Shown piece by piece: positions 1 through 5,819 of a stretch of 7,258 nt of DNA. Origin of the DNA: Candidatus Obscuribacterales bacterium (GTDB taxonomy: Bacteria > Cyanobacteriota > Vampirovibrionia > Obscuribacterales > Obscuribacteraceae); assembly GCA_021732245.1 (NCBI GenBank), contig JAKFVJ010000410.1:1-7258 (forward strand). The letters run 5' to 3'. The position numbers were made by a program, and so were the translations under genes. Every line of letters starts with the position of its first letter. Within the stretch, counting starts at the first letter, position 1. The notes under the pieces were generated by a model. The model searched no databases. It saw only the letters and a program-made list of their open reading frames with translations, and had not been told where the DNA came from.

Positions 1-328
1 ACCGTAGTGGTTTGAATAATTGCATCAGAAAAACACCCTATTTATGCCAGACCGCCTCTATATGCCCTCGGCCGCCAGCTAATAACCCGCAGAGCCCTTA
101 TTTAATCTCGCATTTGCAATATTTGTGGATAAACATAGTTTCTTTGCCGAAGTAGCTATGTATAGTGCTGCGATCAACTATTCATGCTTTTCTAAGACCA
201 TCTTATATTGGATGGTCAGTTTGTTCTTCCTTTCAGCTGGACTGAGCCGCAACTTCCTAAAGACCTGTTATCACGGATCAATACGTATAAACTATTGCGT
301 ATCCTAGAGAAACTCTGAACGTAGAGAT
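1..328. other. Intergenic region, no supported gene
   Basis: No reading frame here is convincing. A 60-codon frame at 125 to 307 begins with GTG, has no Shine-Dalgarno sequence and encodes nothing recognisable. Two weak structures are visible. One is a 7-bp hairpin, GACCATC (196-202) with GATGGTC (211-217) around an 8-base loop, followed on the plus strand by a T-rich but interrupted stretch. The other is a short CTCT/AGAG stem at about 315 to 326, just past the stop of the minus-strand gene ending at 329; without a run of T it would be a poor terminator. The gene whose downstream or upstream region this is lies outside the window. Confidence 0.5.
196..217. other. Small hairpin of unknown role
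   Basis: Perfect 7-bp inverted repeat GACCATC / GATGGTC with the loop TTATATTG. The plus-strand sequence that follows is T-rich but broken (AGTTTGTTCTTCC), so it could be a weak terminator for a gene left of the window, or chance. Only the inverted repeat itself is certain. Confidence 0.3.
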
Positions 329-1531
329 TTAGTTGCGCCACTTGCTGGCCGTTGCGACAGGTTTGACTTGCGTCTCTTCCATGTGGGCGATTGCTTCGAG
401 TACTTCTTCGCAGTCGACTGGGATTTTGTTTTCTAGGTTGAGTGAAAGTCCGCGGCGCATTGATTGCAGGATTTCTTCGGCGGCGGTTTCTTTCTTGCCT
501 TGGTGGAGGAAGACGTCTACTTTGACCATGCGGGCAACTAAGCAGTTGTCGTCGAATTCGAGGGCGCGTTCGCAGTAGTTGAGGGCTTTTGTGATTTCGC
601 CGTCGGCGAAGGCTGCGCAGCCGGCAGCGGCTAATAGGCTGGCTTTTAGTTGGCCCATTACGTTTGGTGCTTCGGCGGCTTGAGCAAATGCGGTCAATGC
701 TTGTTTGTATTCGTGTTTGCGGTAGTAGAGGACGGCGCTCAACAAAAGAGAATACAGCGAGTTCGGGTGCTTAGACTTTAGAGTCTTCAATTGTTTGCGG
801 GCGCGACGTCTTAAGCCCGCTTTGTCATAGAGGAGTCCTAGTCTGCAGGCAAGGCGAGCGTTGTCTGTCTGTGCCTTTGCTTTGACGAGTGCTTCTTTGA
901 GTTCGTCTGCAGCTTTGGGGCGAGACAATTCGGAAAACCAGAGACGGCACTTGTGGTTGAGAACAACAGCTAGGTAAGCAATGACGCTTGAGGCGTGCAA
1001 GGCTAATACGAATAGTTTCGAGTCGAGACTGCCTGTTGTGTAGATGAATTGCCAGCGTGGGCTGCCCATGCCTAAGAAGGACAGGACTGGATCGAAAATT
1101 AGATTCAGCGCAAAGATAAAGCTGATGGTGTACCCGAGCACTGTCGCGAGGAAAGGATGTGGGCGGAATACAAGTGCGGGTATTAGCAGTAACGCTAATA
1201 CTATTTGCGCGACGACACCGGCGAATAAAGTAATTGATAGGTCGAGGTGACTCGTTAGACCAACCGGATGGATGTGATACCACAAGAGACCATATGCCCA
1301 GTTGGTTACATGACCGCCAAGTAATTCGGCTGCTTTCTCGGTTGCTTTTAAGTCAAGCAAGTTGAGAAGCGGAAACACAAGAAATACAACAGTTCGCCAA
1401 GCAAATGCGCGATCGGACTCGTTTAAGTCCTCATTACCGAGCCTTCTGCGGTCAATGAATAGACGCCAAATGGTGTTGAGGGATATGAGGCATGCCATGC
1501 CCGTCACAGACCAGAGGTATATCTCATTCAT
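329..1531 (-). CDS. Membrane protein with degenerate M50-like domain and TPR tail
   Basis: A 400-residue protein with an ATG start at 1531. Residues about 1-205 hold several hydrophobic membrane segments and residues about 215-345 are helical repeats of TPR type (for example YYRKHEYKQALTAFAQA, then ALNYCERALEFD). The membrane half aligns gaplessly over about 60 residues with the neighbouring gene at 1621-2772: both carry DR-F, then GG-V, GL-W, P-G, IT and AG--Q at matching places. The neighbour's zinc-protease motif HEMGH is DLKAT here (residues 60-64), the AGN motif is AGV (104-106), and the candidate third-ligand Asp falls at SPRW (157-160). I infer a catalytically dead paralog, perhaps a regulator or substrate adaptor. 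It lies 89 bases after its paralog, with its own candidate -10 element. The function is not established; the homology to the neighbour is seen directly. Confidence 0.85.
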   Translation of the reverse strand: MNEIYLWSVTGMACLISLNTIWRLFIDRRRLGNEDLNESDRAFAWRTVVFLVFPLLNLLDLKATEKAAELLGGHVTNWAYGLLWYHIHPVGLTSHLDLSITLFAGVVAQIVLALLLIPALVFRPHPFLATVLGYTISFIFALNLIFDPVLSFLGMGSPRWQFIYTTGSLDSKLFVLALHASSVIAYLAVVLNHKCRLWFSELSRPKAADELKEALVKAKAQTDNARLACRLGLLYDKAGLRRRARKQLKTLKSKHPNSLYSLLLSAVLYYRKHEYKQALTAFAQAAEAPNVMGQLKASLLAAAGCAAFADGEITKALNYCERALEFDDNCLVARMVKVDVFLHQGKKETAAEEILQSMRRGLSLNLENKIPVDCEEVLEAIAHMEETQVKPVATASKWRN

Positions 1532-1564
1532 AGTCCGACGTCCCTGTAACAGAAAGTTACAAGC

Positions 1565-1570
1565 ATTATA
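1565..1570 (-). promoter_or_regulatory. Candidate -10 element for the pseudoprotease gene
   Basis: On the minus strand a perfect TATAAT lies about 34 bases upstream of the ATG at 1531. No good -35 hexamer is found 16 to 18 bases further up, so the promoter is unproven. The predicted leader would contain a short hairpin, TGTAAC / GTTACA (1545-1550 with 1556-1561), just ahead of a weak AGGGA ribosome-binding sequence. Confidence 0.35.
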
Positions 1571-1620
1571 AAGTGGCCTTTGCTACCGGTGGTTGTGATC
1601 GGTGTGAAAAGATTTTATTG

Positions 1621-2772
1621 TCAAGAGTCTTTGAGGTTCTTTTGGTAGTACTCATCAAGCGCTGAATCTATCCAGTGACACAGTGCATCAGGGATTTCTT
1701 TGAGGTCCAAAAGTTCCTTTTCTGACTCCAATTTTTTTCCTATCTGCTTCAGTAGAAGCAGCTTGTAAAGACGAGCGTCGCCGAGATTGTGATCGATGTC
1801 GATAGCTTTTGTATATGTCTCGATGGCTTTTGGAAAATTGTTTTGTCTGACGTAGCAATCAGCAACTCCTAAATAAGCTTTGACGCGTGCTTCCACCGGA
1901 GCATTGTCGTCAGAACCAACTTGGTCATAAGTTTTCGCTGCTTGTTGAGTTTGTCCTCTATTCATTGAAATGTACGCAGACAGCATTTGTGCGTCAGTTT
2001 TTGAAGCGCCCAAAGTATTTGCCTTTTTCAACCATTTGTCAGATTGCCCAAAAAGACTTGCTTCGGCGTAACACCAAGCGACAGCTAGATAATTTCTTGG
2101 CGTTGGTTCAGCTTCCGCTTGCAAAACAAGCAGTCCAATTCTTTGCGCCCATTGAGGTTTTGTGCGCATGGCAAACCATAGTCGTGGCGTTGCTCCATAA
2201 ATACAATAGGCAACCAGTAATACAAGTGCTGCGTGTACGATGCCGATTATTGTTTTTAGCACCGGTGTGGGTGCTGTATAGATGGCTATCCAGTCTCCGT
2301 AATAGCCTGTTGCCGACATGAGCGCGTAAATTACTACTGTGCCGCCGACTGACCAGAGAGCCAGATAGACAAGCATTGCTACAACTGGCGGCGAAGAGAT
2401 AAAGAGAGCTGCAAATCCAGCTAAAAGCCCGATGGCAATTTGTACTGCGTTGCCGGCTAGGTAAGTGATTACCGTTTGGTCGGCAGTAAATGTGCCTGAT
2501 GGCACGACAAAGCCCCAGAACAATCCAAAGTGAAATTCAGCAACTTTGCCGCCGAAATATTCAATTGATAATGCATGACCCATTTCATGGCAATAGACAA
2601 CTATAGGCATCAGAAGGAATATGACCAGCTTCTGCAGAATAAATCTATCTCTTCCAGTTAAATGATCATCCCAAACCGATTTCCAATTAGTTACCAAATC
2701 TTTGATGGTGATTACCATCAAAGGCAAATAGATCAAATTGAGTAAATCAAGCTGAAGTGTCGGTAATATCAT
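1621..2772 (-). CDS. M50-type zinc metalloprotease with TPR tail
   Basis: A 383-residue membrane protein. Numbered from the ATG at 2772, hydrophobic segments fill about residues 3-25 and 45-195. HEMGH at 62-66 inside a membrane segment is the HExxH zinc motif of site-2/M50 proteases: the two His bind zinc and the Glu activates water. GG (74-75), AGN (106-108) and GD-W (Asp160, a possible third ligand) follow, as in compact M50B-like proteins. Residues about 226-341 form TPR repeats, for example NFPKAIETYTKAIDID. Families of this kind cut substrates in or near the membrane; the substrate is unknown. The ATG follows the tatC TGA by one base (TGA-G-ATG), suggesting translational coupling. An in-frame TTG at 2784 would give an 11-base overlap and four more residues; neither start has a strong Shine-Dalgarno sequence. 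The C-terminal repeats may recruit partners. Confidence 0.85.
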   Translation of the reverse strand: MILPTLQLDLLNLIYLPLMVITIKDLVTNWKSVWDDHLTGRDRFILQKLVIFLLMPIVVYCHEMGHALSIEYFGGKVAEFHFGLFWGFVVPSGTFTADQTVITYLAGNAVQIAIGLLAGFAALFISSPPVVAMLVYLALWSVGGTVVIYALMSATGYYGDWIAIYTAPTPVLKTIIGIVHAALVLLVAYCIYGATPRLWFAMRTKPQWAQRIGLLVLQAEAEPTPRNYLAVAWCYAEASLFGQSDKWLKKANTLGASKTDAQMLSAYISMNRGQTQQAAKTYDQVGSDDNAPVEARVKAYLGVADCYVRQNNFPKAIETYTKAIDIDHNLGDARLYKLLLLKQIGKKLESEKELLDLKEIPDALCHWIDSALDEYYQKNLKDS

Positions 2773-2773
2773 C

Positions 2774-3529
2774 TCAACGACCAAAGACTTTCAGAAGTCC
2801 AACTGAAAGAAAATACAGTCCTGTCAGCGCTGCCATGACTATAAGCATCGATACTGCTGTCGGATCAGGCGTGATAATTGCAGCGACCAGTGCTGCAGCA
2901 AAAATTGCATAGCGCCAAACTTTTATAAGTTGAGTCGATGAAACAAGTCCGGTGAAGGACAGCGCAAATAACACAATGGGTAATTGAAAGCACAGTCCCA
3001 TATACAACAGTATTGAACTGACAAGGGACACATAGAAATCAAGTCTCTGGTTGATGGGACTTATACCTTGTCCAAAAGCTCCGAAGAAATGAAGCATTGG
3101 TGGCAAGACGAGGTTGTAGGCAAAAGCTGCGCCGGCTACGAATAGTATTGGTCCGCCGATGACAATTGGCCAAAGCATTTTGCGTTCTTCTTTTCTTAGT
3201 CCAGGTGCGATGAATAAGCTTGCTTCAAAAAGTACATACGGTAGAGCAAGAACAATGGCTATATAGAATGCCACCTTGAAGTAGACAAGCAATGGTTCTT
3301 CAAGAGACAGTGCCTGGAATGTAATGTTGCCGGCTGGAGCTTCAAGAATGCGCACCGCGTCTTTTGCTAACCAGAGAGCAGCACAGAAAGCTATGCCAAT
3401 GACAATTAGGCAACGAATTATACGATTACGCAATTCGTCTAGGTGCTCGACTACAGTCATCAGGCTTTCGTCGCCTGGTGCTGTGTGTTCGCTGCCTTGA
3501 TTTTCTAAATTAGTGTCCAATGTATACAT
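2774..3529 (-). CDS. tatC: Sec-independent (twin-arginine) protein translocase subunit TatC
   Basis: A 251-residue polytopic inner-membrane protein, the usual TatC length. TatC binds twin-arginine signal peptides and, with TatA/TatB, exports folded proteins. The family hallmark HLDELRNR follows a hydrophilic N-terminus of about 30 residues. Later come the LEEPLLVYFKVA loop and helix, the LFEASLFIAPGL segment with its conserved acidic residue, FAY with PPMLHFF, and ITPDPTA before the last helices; six membrane segments fit. The start was taken at ATG 3529. TTG at 3535 would add two residues and ATG 3460 would begin right at the hallmark motif. The Shine-Dalgarno sequence is weak. No tatA is present in the window. 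The gene is first in a run with the M50-type protease, and a possible promoter and dyad lie just upstream. Identity is firm; co-transcription is inferred. Confidence 0.96.
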   Translation of the reverse strand: MYTLDTNLENQGSEHTAPGDESLMTVVEHLDELRNRIIRCLIVIGIAFCAALWLAKDAVRILEAPAGNITFQALSLEEPLLVYFKVAFYIAIVLALPYVLFEASLFIAPGLRKEERKMLWPIVIGGPILFVAGAAFAYNLVLPPMLHFFGAFGQGISPINQRLDFYVSLVSSILLYMGLCFQLPIVLFALSFTGLVSSTQLIKVWRYAIFAAALVAAIITPDPTAVSMLIVMAALTGLYFLSVGLLKVFGR

Positions 3530-3551
3530 CTTCAAAACTTTACTTTACTGT

Positions 3552-3571
3552 AGCAATTCTATCTGATTGCT
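3552..3571. promoter_or_regulatory. Dyad overlapping candidate tatC promoter
   Basis: Inverted repeat AGCAAT (3552-3557) / ATTGCT (3566-3571) with an 8-base gap. It covers a minus-strand -10-like TAGAAT (3556-3561), which sits 18 bases from a poor -35 match, TTCCAA. A start about 20 bases ahead of the tatC ATG would follow. Placement over the -10 would suit a repressor operator in the tatC/acidic-protein divergent region. The dyad is seen; promoter and operator are inferred. Confidence 0.3.
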
Positions 3572-3656
3572 TAAAGAAATTGGAAAAATGCCACCCAGCT
3601 TGGGTTTTCAGCCTTTGTCGTCTGCCAGAATGGAAAGTAGGAGCAAAGGAGGGGAT

Positions 3657-3980
3657 ATGTTCTCGAAAATATTGAAAATAGGTATGTTGGTGACAGTAGC
3701 CGGTACGTCGGTCTACTTAGCCCAACCTGTAGGGGCAGACGAGATAATTCTGCCAAGTACAAGGTTAATGGTTGTACCAGAAGCAACAACAACCACGCGA
3801 GTGATGCTGGCACCTTCAGAAAGCGTTATTGCAAGTCCAGTAACAGTAATTGAACGTCCACGTAAGTCTCATTTCTTCTCTCGTTCGCTACATAAGTTAG
3901 TGAATGTTGTAGATATGGATGATGATTTGGATGACGACGAAATTATTCTGAATGGAGTAAAAGTCGAGATCGACGATTAA
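3657..3980 (+). CDS. Small secreted acidic protein, function unknown
   Basis: A 107-residue protein that I do not recognise. The start is ATG 3657 because AAGGAGG lies a few bases upstream and a signal peptide begins there; an upstream in-frame start at 3567 would add 30 unlikely residues. Residues 1-27 are a Sec-type signal (Lys-containing start, hydrophobic core, likely cut after PVGA). The mature part runs from a Val/Thr/Pro-rich stretch (about 30-70) through a basic patch (RPRKSHFFSRSLHK) to an acidic tail, DMDDDLDDDE (86-95). DEIIL occurs twice, at 28-32 and 94-98. The Asp clusters could bind calcium or other cations, but no EF-hand or other known motif is seen. It is transcribed divergently from tatC. 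The gene at 4210 encodes a protein of the same style. There is no twin-arginine motif, so it is probably not a Tat substrate. Confidence 0.75.
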   Translation: MFSKILKIGMLVTVAGTSVYLAQPVGADEIILPSTRLMVVPEATTTTRVMLAPSESVIASPVTVIERPRKSHFFSRSLHKLVNVVDMDDDLDDDEIILNGVKVEIDD

Positions 3981-4002
3981 TTACGCCGACAGTAAGATGT
4001 AA

Positions 4003-4022
4003 AATTCCGTTCCCGCGGAATT
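4003..4022 (+). other. Hairpin downstream of the first acidic-protein gene
   Basis: AATTCCG (4003-4009) pairs with CGGAATT (4016-4022) around a 6-base loop, 22 bases after the stop codon at 3980. No T run follows, so by itself it is not a standard terminator; it may protect the 3' end of the transcript or form part of the structured element that follows. Confidence 0.45.
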
Positions 4023-4027
4023 AGAAT

Positions 4028-4100
4028 AGGGCGCACGCACAGACACAAAGTGAATTGAACGAGGAGGAGGACAACGTGGATGTGCATGCGCCTTTTATTT
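4028..4100 (+). terminator. Long-stem structured RNA ending in a T-rich run
   Basis: GGCGCACGCAC (4030-4040) pairs with GTGCATGCGCC (4082-4092), eleven positions with one C-A mismatch, and is extended by a G-T wobble and an A-T pair (4028-4029 with 4093-4094). The T-rich stretch CTTTTATTT follows. The 41-base loop is almost without pairing partners and displays GAGGAGGAGG (4061-4070). It could be an unusual terminator for the first acidic-protein gene or a small regulatory RNA. The pairing is read directly; the role is inferred. Confidence 0.45.
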
Positions 4101-4129
4101 GCGAGTGCGAGCGCTGTTTACAAAAGTAG
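4076..4129 (+). CDS. Possible 17-residue ORF with Cys cluster
   Basis: A GTG start five bases after GAGGAGGAGG (4061-4070), one of the strongest purine tracts in the window, opens a frame of 17 codons ending in TAG. The peptide is MDVHAPFICECERCLQK, with C-x-C-x-x-C and an upstream His that could bind a metal. It resembles no leader peptide I know. Its codons 3 to 6 form one arm of a long RNA stem, and its end overlaps the -35 element of the next gene. It may be a leader peptide, a small metal-binding peptide or a chance frame. Strong ribosome-binding context is the only positive evidence for translation. Confidence 0.3.
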   Translation: MDVHAPFICECERCLQK

Positions 4130-4144
4130 GTCAGTAGTTAAAAT
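4117..4144 (+). promoter_or_regulatory. Sigma70-like promoter of the second acidic-protein gene
   Basis: TTTACA (4117-4122) and TAAAAT (4139-4144) each match the consensus at five of six positions and are 16 bases apart. Transcription would start near 4151, giving a leader of about 59 bases before the ATG at 4210. This is the best promoter match I found in the window. Confidence 0.55.
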
Positions 4145-4174
4145 ACGGAACCTTAATCAACCTCTGTTCATCTG

Positions 4175-4192
4175 TTAACCGGTTATGGTTAA
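4175..4192 (+). promoter_or_regulatory. Palindromic leader element ahead of acidic gene 2
   Basis: TTAACC (4175-4180) and GGTTAA (4187-4192) are perfect inverted arms, and the palindrome TAACCGGTTA (4176-4185) overlaps them. In DNA this could be an operator just downstream of the predicted start. In RNA it would be a 6-bp hairpin ending six bases before the AAGGAGGT ribosome-binding site (4198-4205). Confidence 0.4.
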
Positions 4193-4209
4193 TTTTGAAG
4201 GAGGTAGAC

Positions 4210-4488
4210 ATGAAAATATTGGGGTTACTTATACCTGCACTTATCGTGACCGGCATTGCTATACCGGCTGTGTTTGCGGATGATGATGTGAAGATTAAGG
4301 TGGATGATGATGGTGATACCAAAATCAAAATGGATGATGACGCTAAAGTGAAGATGCGTCCGGCATCAAAAATCATCAAGAGAGAAGTAGTTGTTCCAGG
4401 AACAGTAGTAGCACCAGTTGGTGAAATACATACTGAAGAAAGAGTTGAAGTGAAACAACCAGCAATAAAAATAGAAGCTGACGACTAG
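4210..4488 (+). CDS. Small secreted Asp-repeat protein, function unknown
   Basis: A 92-residue protein that I do not recognise. AAGGAGGT at 4198-4205 fixes the ATG at 4210 rather than an in-frame ATG at 4195. Residues 1-23 are a signal peptide with likely cleavage after VFA. The mature protein opens with three imperfect Asp/Lys repeats, DDDVKIKV, DDDGDTKIKM and DDDAKVKM (24-49). A Val/Pro-rich middle (VVVPGTVVAP) and a Glu/Lys-rich end finishing in KIEADD follow. The alternation of acidic clusters with K-x-K suggests extended beta-like repeats able to bind cations, but this is inference. The upstream gene at 3657 ends in KVEIDD and has the same components in reverse order, so the two may be related or work together. 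The gene has its own promoter and leader hairpin. It converges on the methyltransferase gene with a gap of only 13 bases. Confidence 0.8.
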   Translation: MKILGLLIPALIVTGIAIPAVFADDDVKIKVDDDGDTKIKMDDDAKVKMRPASKIIKREVVVPGTVVAPVGEIHTEERVEVKQPAIKIEADD

Positions 4489-4501
4489 GTTTAAGTCAGT
4501 A

Positions 4502-5290
4502 CTAGTGCCGTTGTCTGACTGCTTCAAACAAGAATATTGTTGCAGCCTGAGCTGCATTCAACGATTCGCTTTTGTCGGACATCGGTATAGCGATTATTTC
4601 ATCAGCGACGTCGAGCACGTTTTGCGACAGTCCTTGTCCTTCGTTGCCGACAATGATGGCTGTTGGCTTAGTCATATTTGCTTGCCAAAAATATTTTGTG
4701 CCTTCAGCGGCTGAGGCAACTATCTGTAGACCGTTGTCTCGGCAGAGTTTTATTGCCTCGCCAGTATCCACATCCCAAAGACATGGCAGTTGGAAACTAG
4801 CTCCCATAGCTGATCGAACAACTTTGGGATTGTAAGGATCAACTGTTCCTTTTGTCATTATTAGACCTGATGCGGATGCAGCTAAGCTGGTGCGAATCAA
4901 GGTTCCTAAGTTGCCGGGGTCTTGAATCGCATCAGCGATTACTACAAGCGGCGTACCTGAAAATAACTTCTTTGGGTTTGCGGTTTTGATTTTAGCTATT
5001 GCCAAAATGCCGGATGGGTTGGTTGTTGTCGCCAACTCGGCAAAAATCTTGTCTGGGACGGTTAGAAGCCTCGATAAATTAGCATCGGAAAGTCTGCCCA
5101 GACCCTGCTTGAAAAAGGTTTCGCTGGCAATTATTTCCTCGAGTACAACGCCTTTTAGAAGAGCTTCTTCAAGAAGGCGCTCACCTTCGAGAATATAAGC
5201 GGAATACTTCTCTCTAAAGGCGCGCTGATGCAGAGCCCTTATCTTCTTAAGAAGCGGGTTCGTGGAACTTGTGATTGCGTCTACTTTCAT
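4502..5290 (-). CDS. SpoU/TrmH-family RNA 2'-O-methyltransferase
   Basis: A 262-residue protein of the SPOUT superfamily, which methylates ribose 2'-OH groups of rRNA or tRNA using S-adenosylmethionine bound in a trefoil knot. Residues 1 to about 105 form the substrate-binding domain, with the family-type start SSTNPLLKKIRAL and the LEGERLLEEAL segment. The catalytic domain holds motif 1 (DPGNLGTLIRT, 124-134, with the catalytic-type Arg133), motif 2 (GNEGQGL, 215-221) and motif 3 (IPM to ESLNAAQAA, 235-250). The length is typical of RlmB/TsnR/YsgA-like members; the exact target base cannot be told from sequence. The gene follows rplT after a strong terminator. No Shine-Dalgarno sequence precedes ATG 5290; instead TATAAA lies five bases before it, so a leaderless transcript is possible. 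Confidence 0.93.
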   Translation of the reverse strand: MKVDAITSSTNPLLKKIRALHQRAFREKYSAYILEGERLLEEALLKGVVLEEIIASETFFKQGLGRLSDANLSRLLTVPDKIFAELATTTNPSGILAIAKIKTANPKKLFSGTPLVVIADAIQDPGNLGTLIRTSLAASASGLIMTKGTVDPYNPKVVRSAMGASFQLPCLWDVDTGEAIKLCRDNGLQIVASAAEGTKYFWQANMTKPTAIIVGNEGQGLSQNVLDVADEIIAIPMSDKSESLNAAQAATIFLFEAVRQRH

Positions 5291-5302
5291 TGGTTTTTAT
5301 AG

Positions 5303-5336
5303 CAAAGAAAAAGGGGCGCATTATATGCGCCCCTTT
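5303..5336 (-). terminator. Intrinsic terminator after rplT
   Basis: Arms 5310-5321 and 5325-5336 form a perfect 12-bp stem with core GGGGCGCAT / ATGCGCCCC and a 3-base loop. On the minus strand it is followed by TTTTTCTTT (5312 down to 5304). It lies 15 bases beyond the rplT stop and 12 bases before the methyltransferase start, closing the ribosomal-protein transcript. Confidence 0.93.
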
Positions 5337-5350
5337 GATGATTTGATGGA

Positions 5351-5716
5351 CTACGCCTTGACGGCCACTTTACCTTTGGCAATTTCGATTAAGCGACCAA
5401 AGGCATCTCTGTCTTTGATGGCGAGTTCCGAAAGTGATTGGCGGTTAAGTGTGATGCCGGCTTTGTTCAAGCCATCCATGAAGCGGCTATACGAAATACC
5501 GTTCATGCGGCAAGCAGCGTTGAGACGTGTAATCCAGAGGCTGCGGTATGCACGCTTCTTGAATTTACGATCACGGTAGGCATTTCTCCATGCCCGCATG
5601 ACTGCTTGGTTGGCGGCTATGAAGAGCCGGGACTTGGAGCCGCGGAAACCCTTGGCGTATTTGATTACTTTTTTGTGGCGTTTCTGAAGAACGTTGCCAC
5701 GTTTTACTCTAGGCAT
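5351..5716 (-). CDS. rplT: 50S ribosomal protein L20
   Basis: A 121-residue basic protein, slightly longer than the usual 117-119, needed for early assembly of the large subunit on 23S rRNA. The sequence is typical: MPRVKRGNVLQKRHKK, the AKGFRGSKSRLF segment, WITRLNAACRMNGISYSRFM and the LNRQSLSELAI C-terminal region. AAGGAG lies seven bases before the ATG. It is the last gene of the infC-rpmI-rplT block and is followed by a strong terminator. In other bacteria L20 represses its own operon by binding mRNA. A CTCCTCTCC stretch in the spacer upstream (minus strand, 5782-5774) could pair over five bases with the AAGGAG, but that is only a suggestion. Confidence 0.99.
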   Translation of the reverse strand: MPRVKRGNVLQKRHKKVIKYAKGFRGSKSRLFIAANQAVMRAWRNAYRDRKFKKRAYRSLWITRLNAACRMNGISYSRFMDGLNKAGITLNRQSLSELAIKDRDAFGRLIEIAKGKVAVKA

Positions 5717-5819
5717 TTTAGTGCTCCTTCTTTATAGAGTTTGAGTCGCGAAAGTCATTTGCTTTAAGCCATCGGAGAGGAGAATTACCCTTAGGCTTGT
5801 TTCGTTGATCTAAATGCGT

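Noticed and set aside
125..307. 60-codon plus-strand frame left of the pseudoprotease gene
   Set aside because: GTG start with no ribosome-binding site and no recognisable pattern; likely chance.
825..1283. 152-codon minus-strand frame
   Set aside because: It lies inside the 400-residue gene in another frame, and its composition (Arg, Ser, Pro-rich) looks like a shadow.
1887..2321. 144-codon plus-strand frame
   Set aside because: Antisense to the M50-type protease gene, whose motif and TPR repeats are clear; no ribosome-binding site.
4210..4488. EF-hand or RTX calcium-binding repeats in the Asp-rich protein
   Set aside because: Asp clusters are present, but neither the 12-residue EF loop pattern nor GGxGxD nonapeptides are found.
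4495..4520. AGTCAG / CTGACT as a shared terminator between convergent genes
   Set aside because: Only 6 bp with a 14-base loop and no T run on either strand; too weak to call.
5321..5326. Perfect TATAAT on the minus strand
   Set aside because: It lies within the apical part of the rplT terminator hairpin and has no -35 partner at 17 bases.
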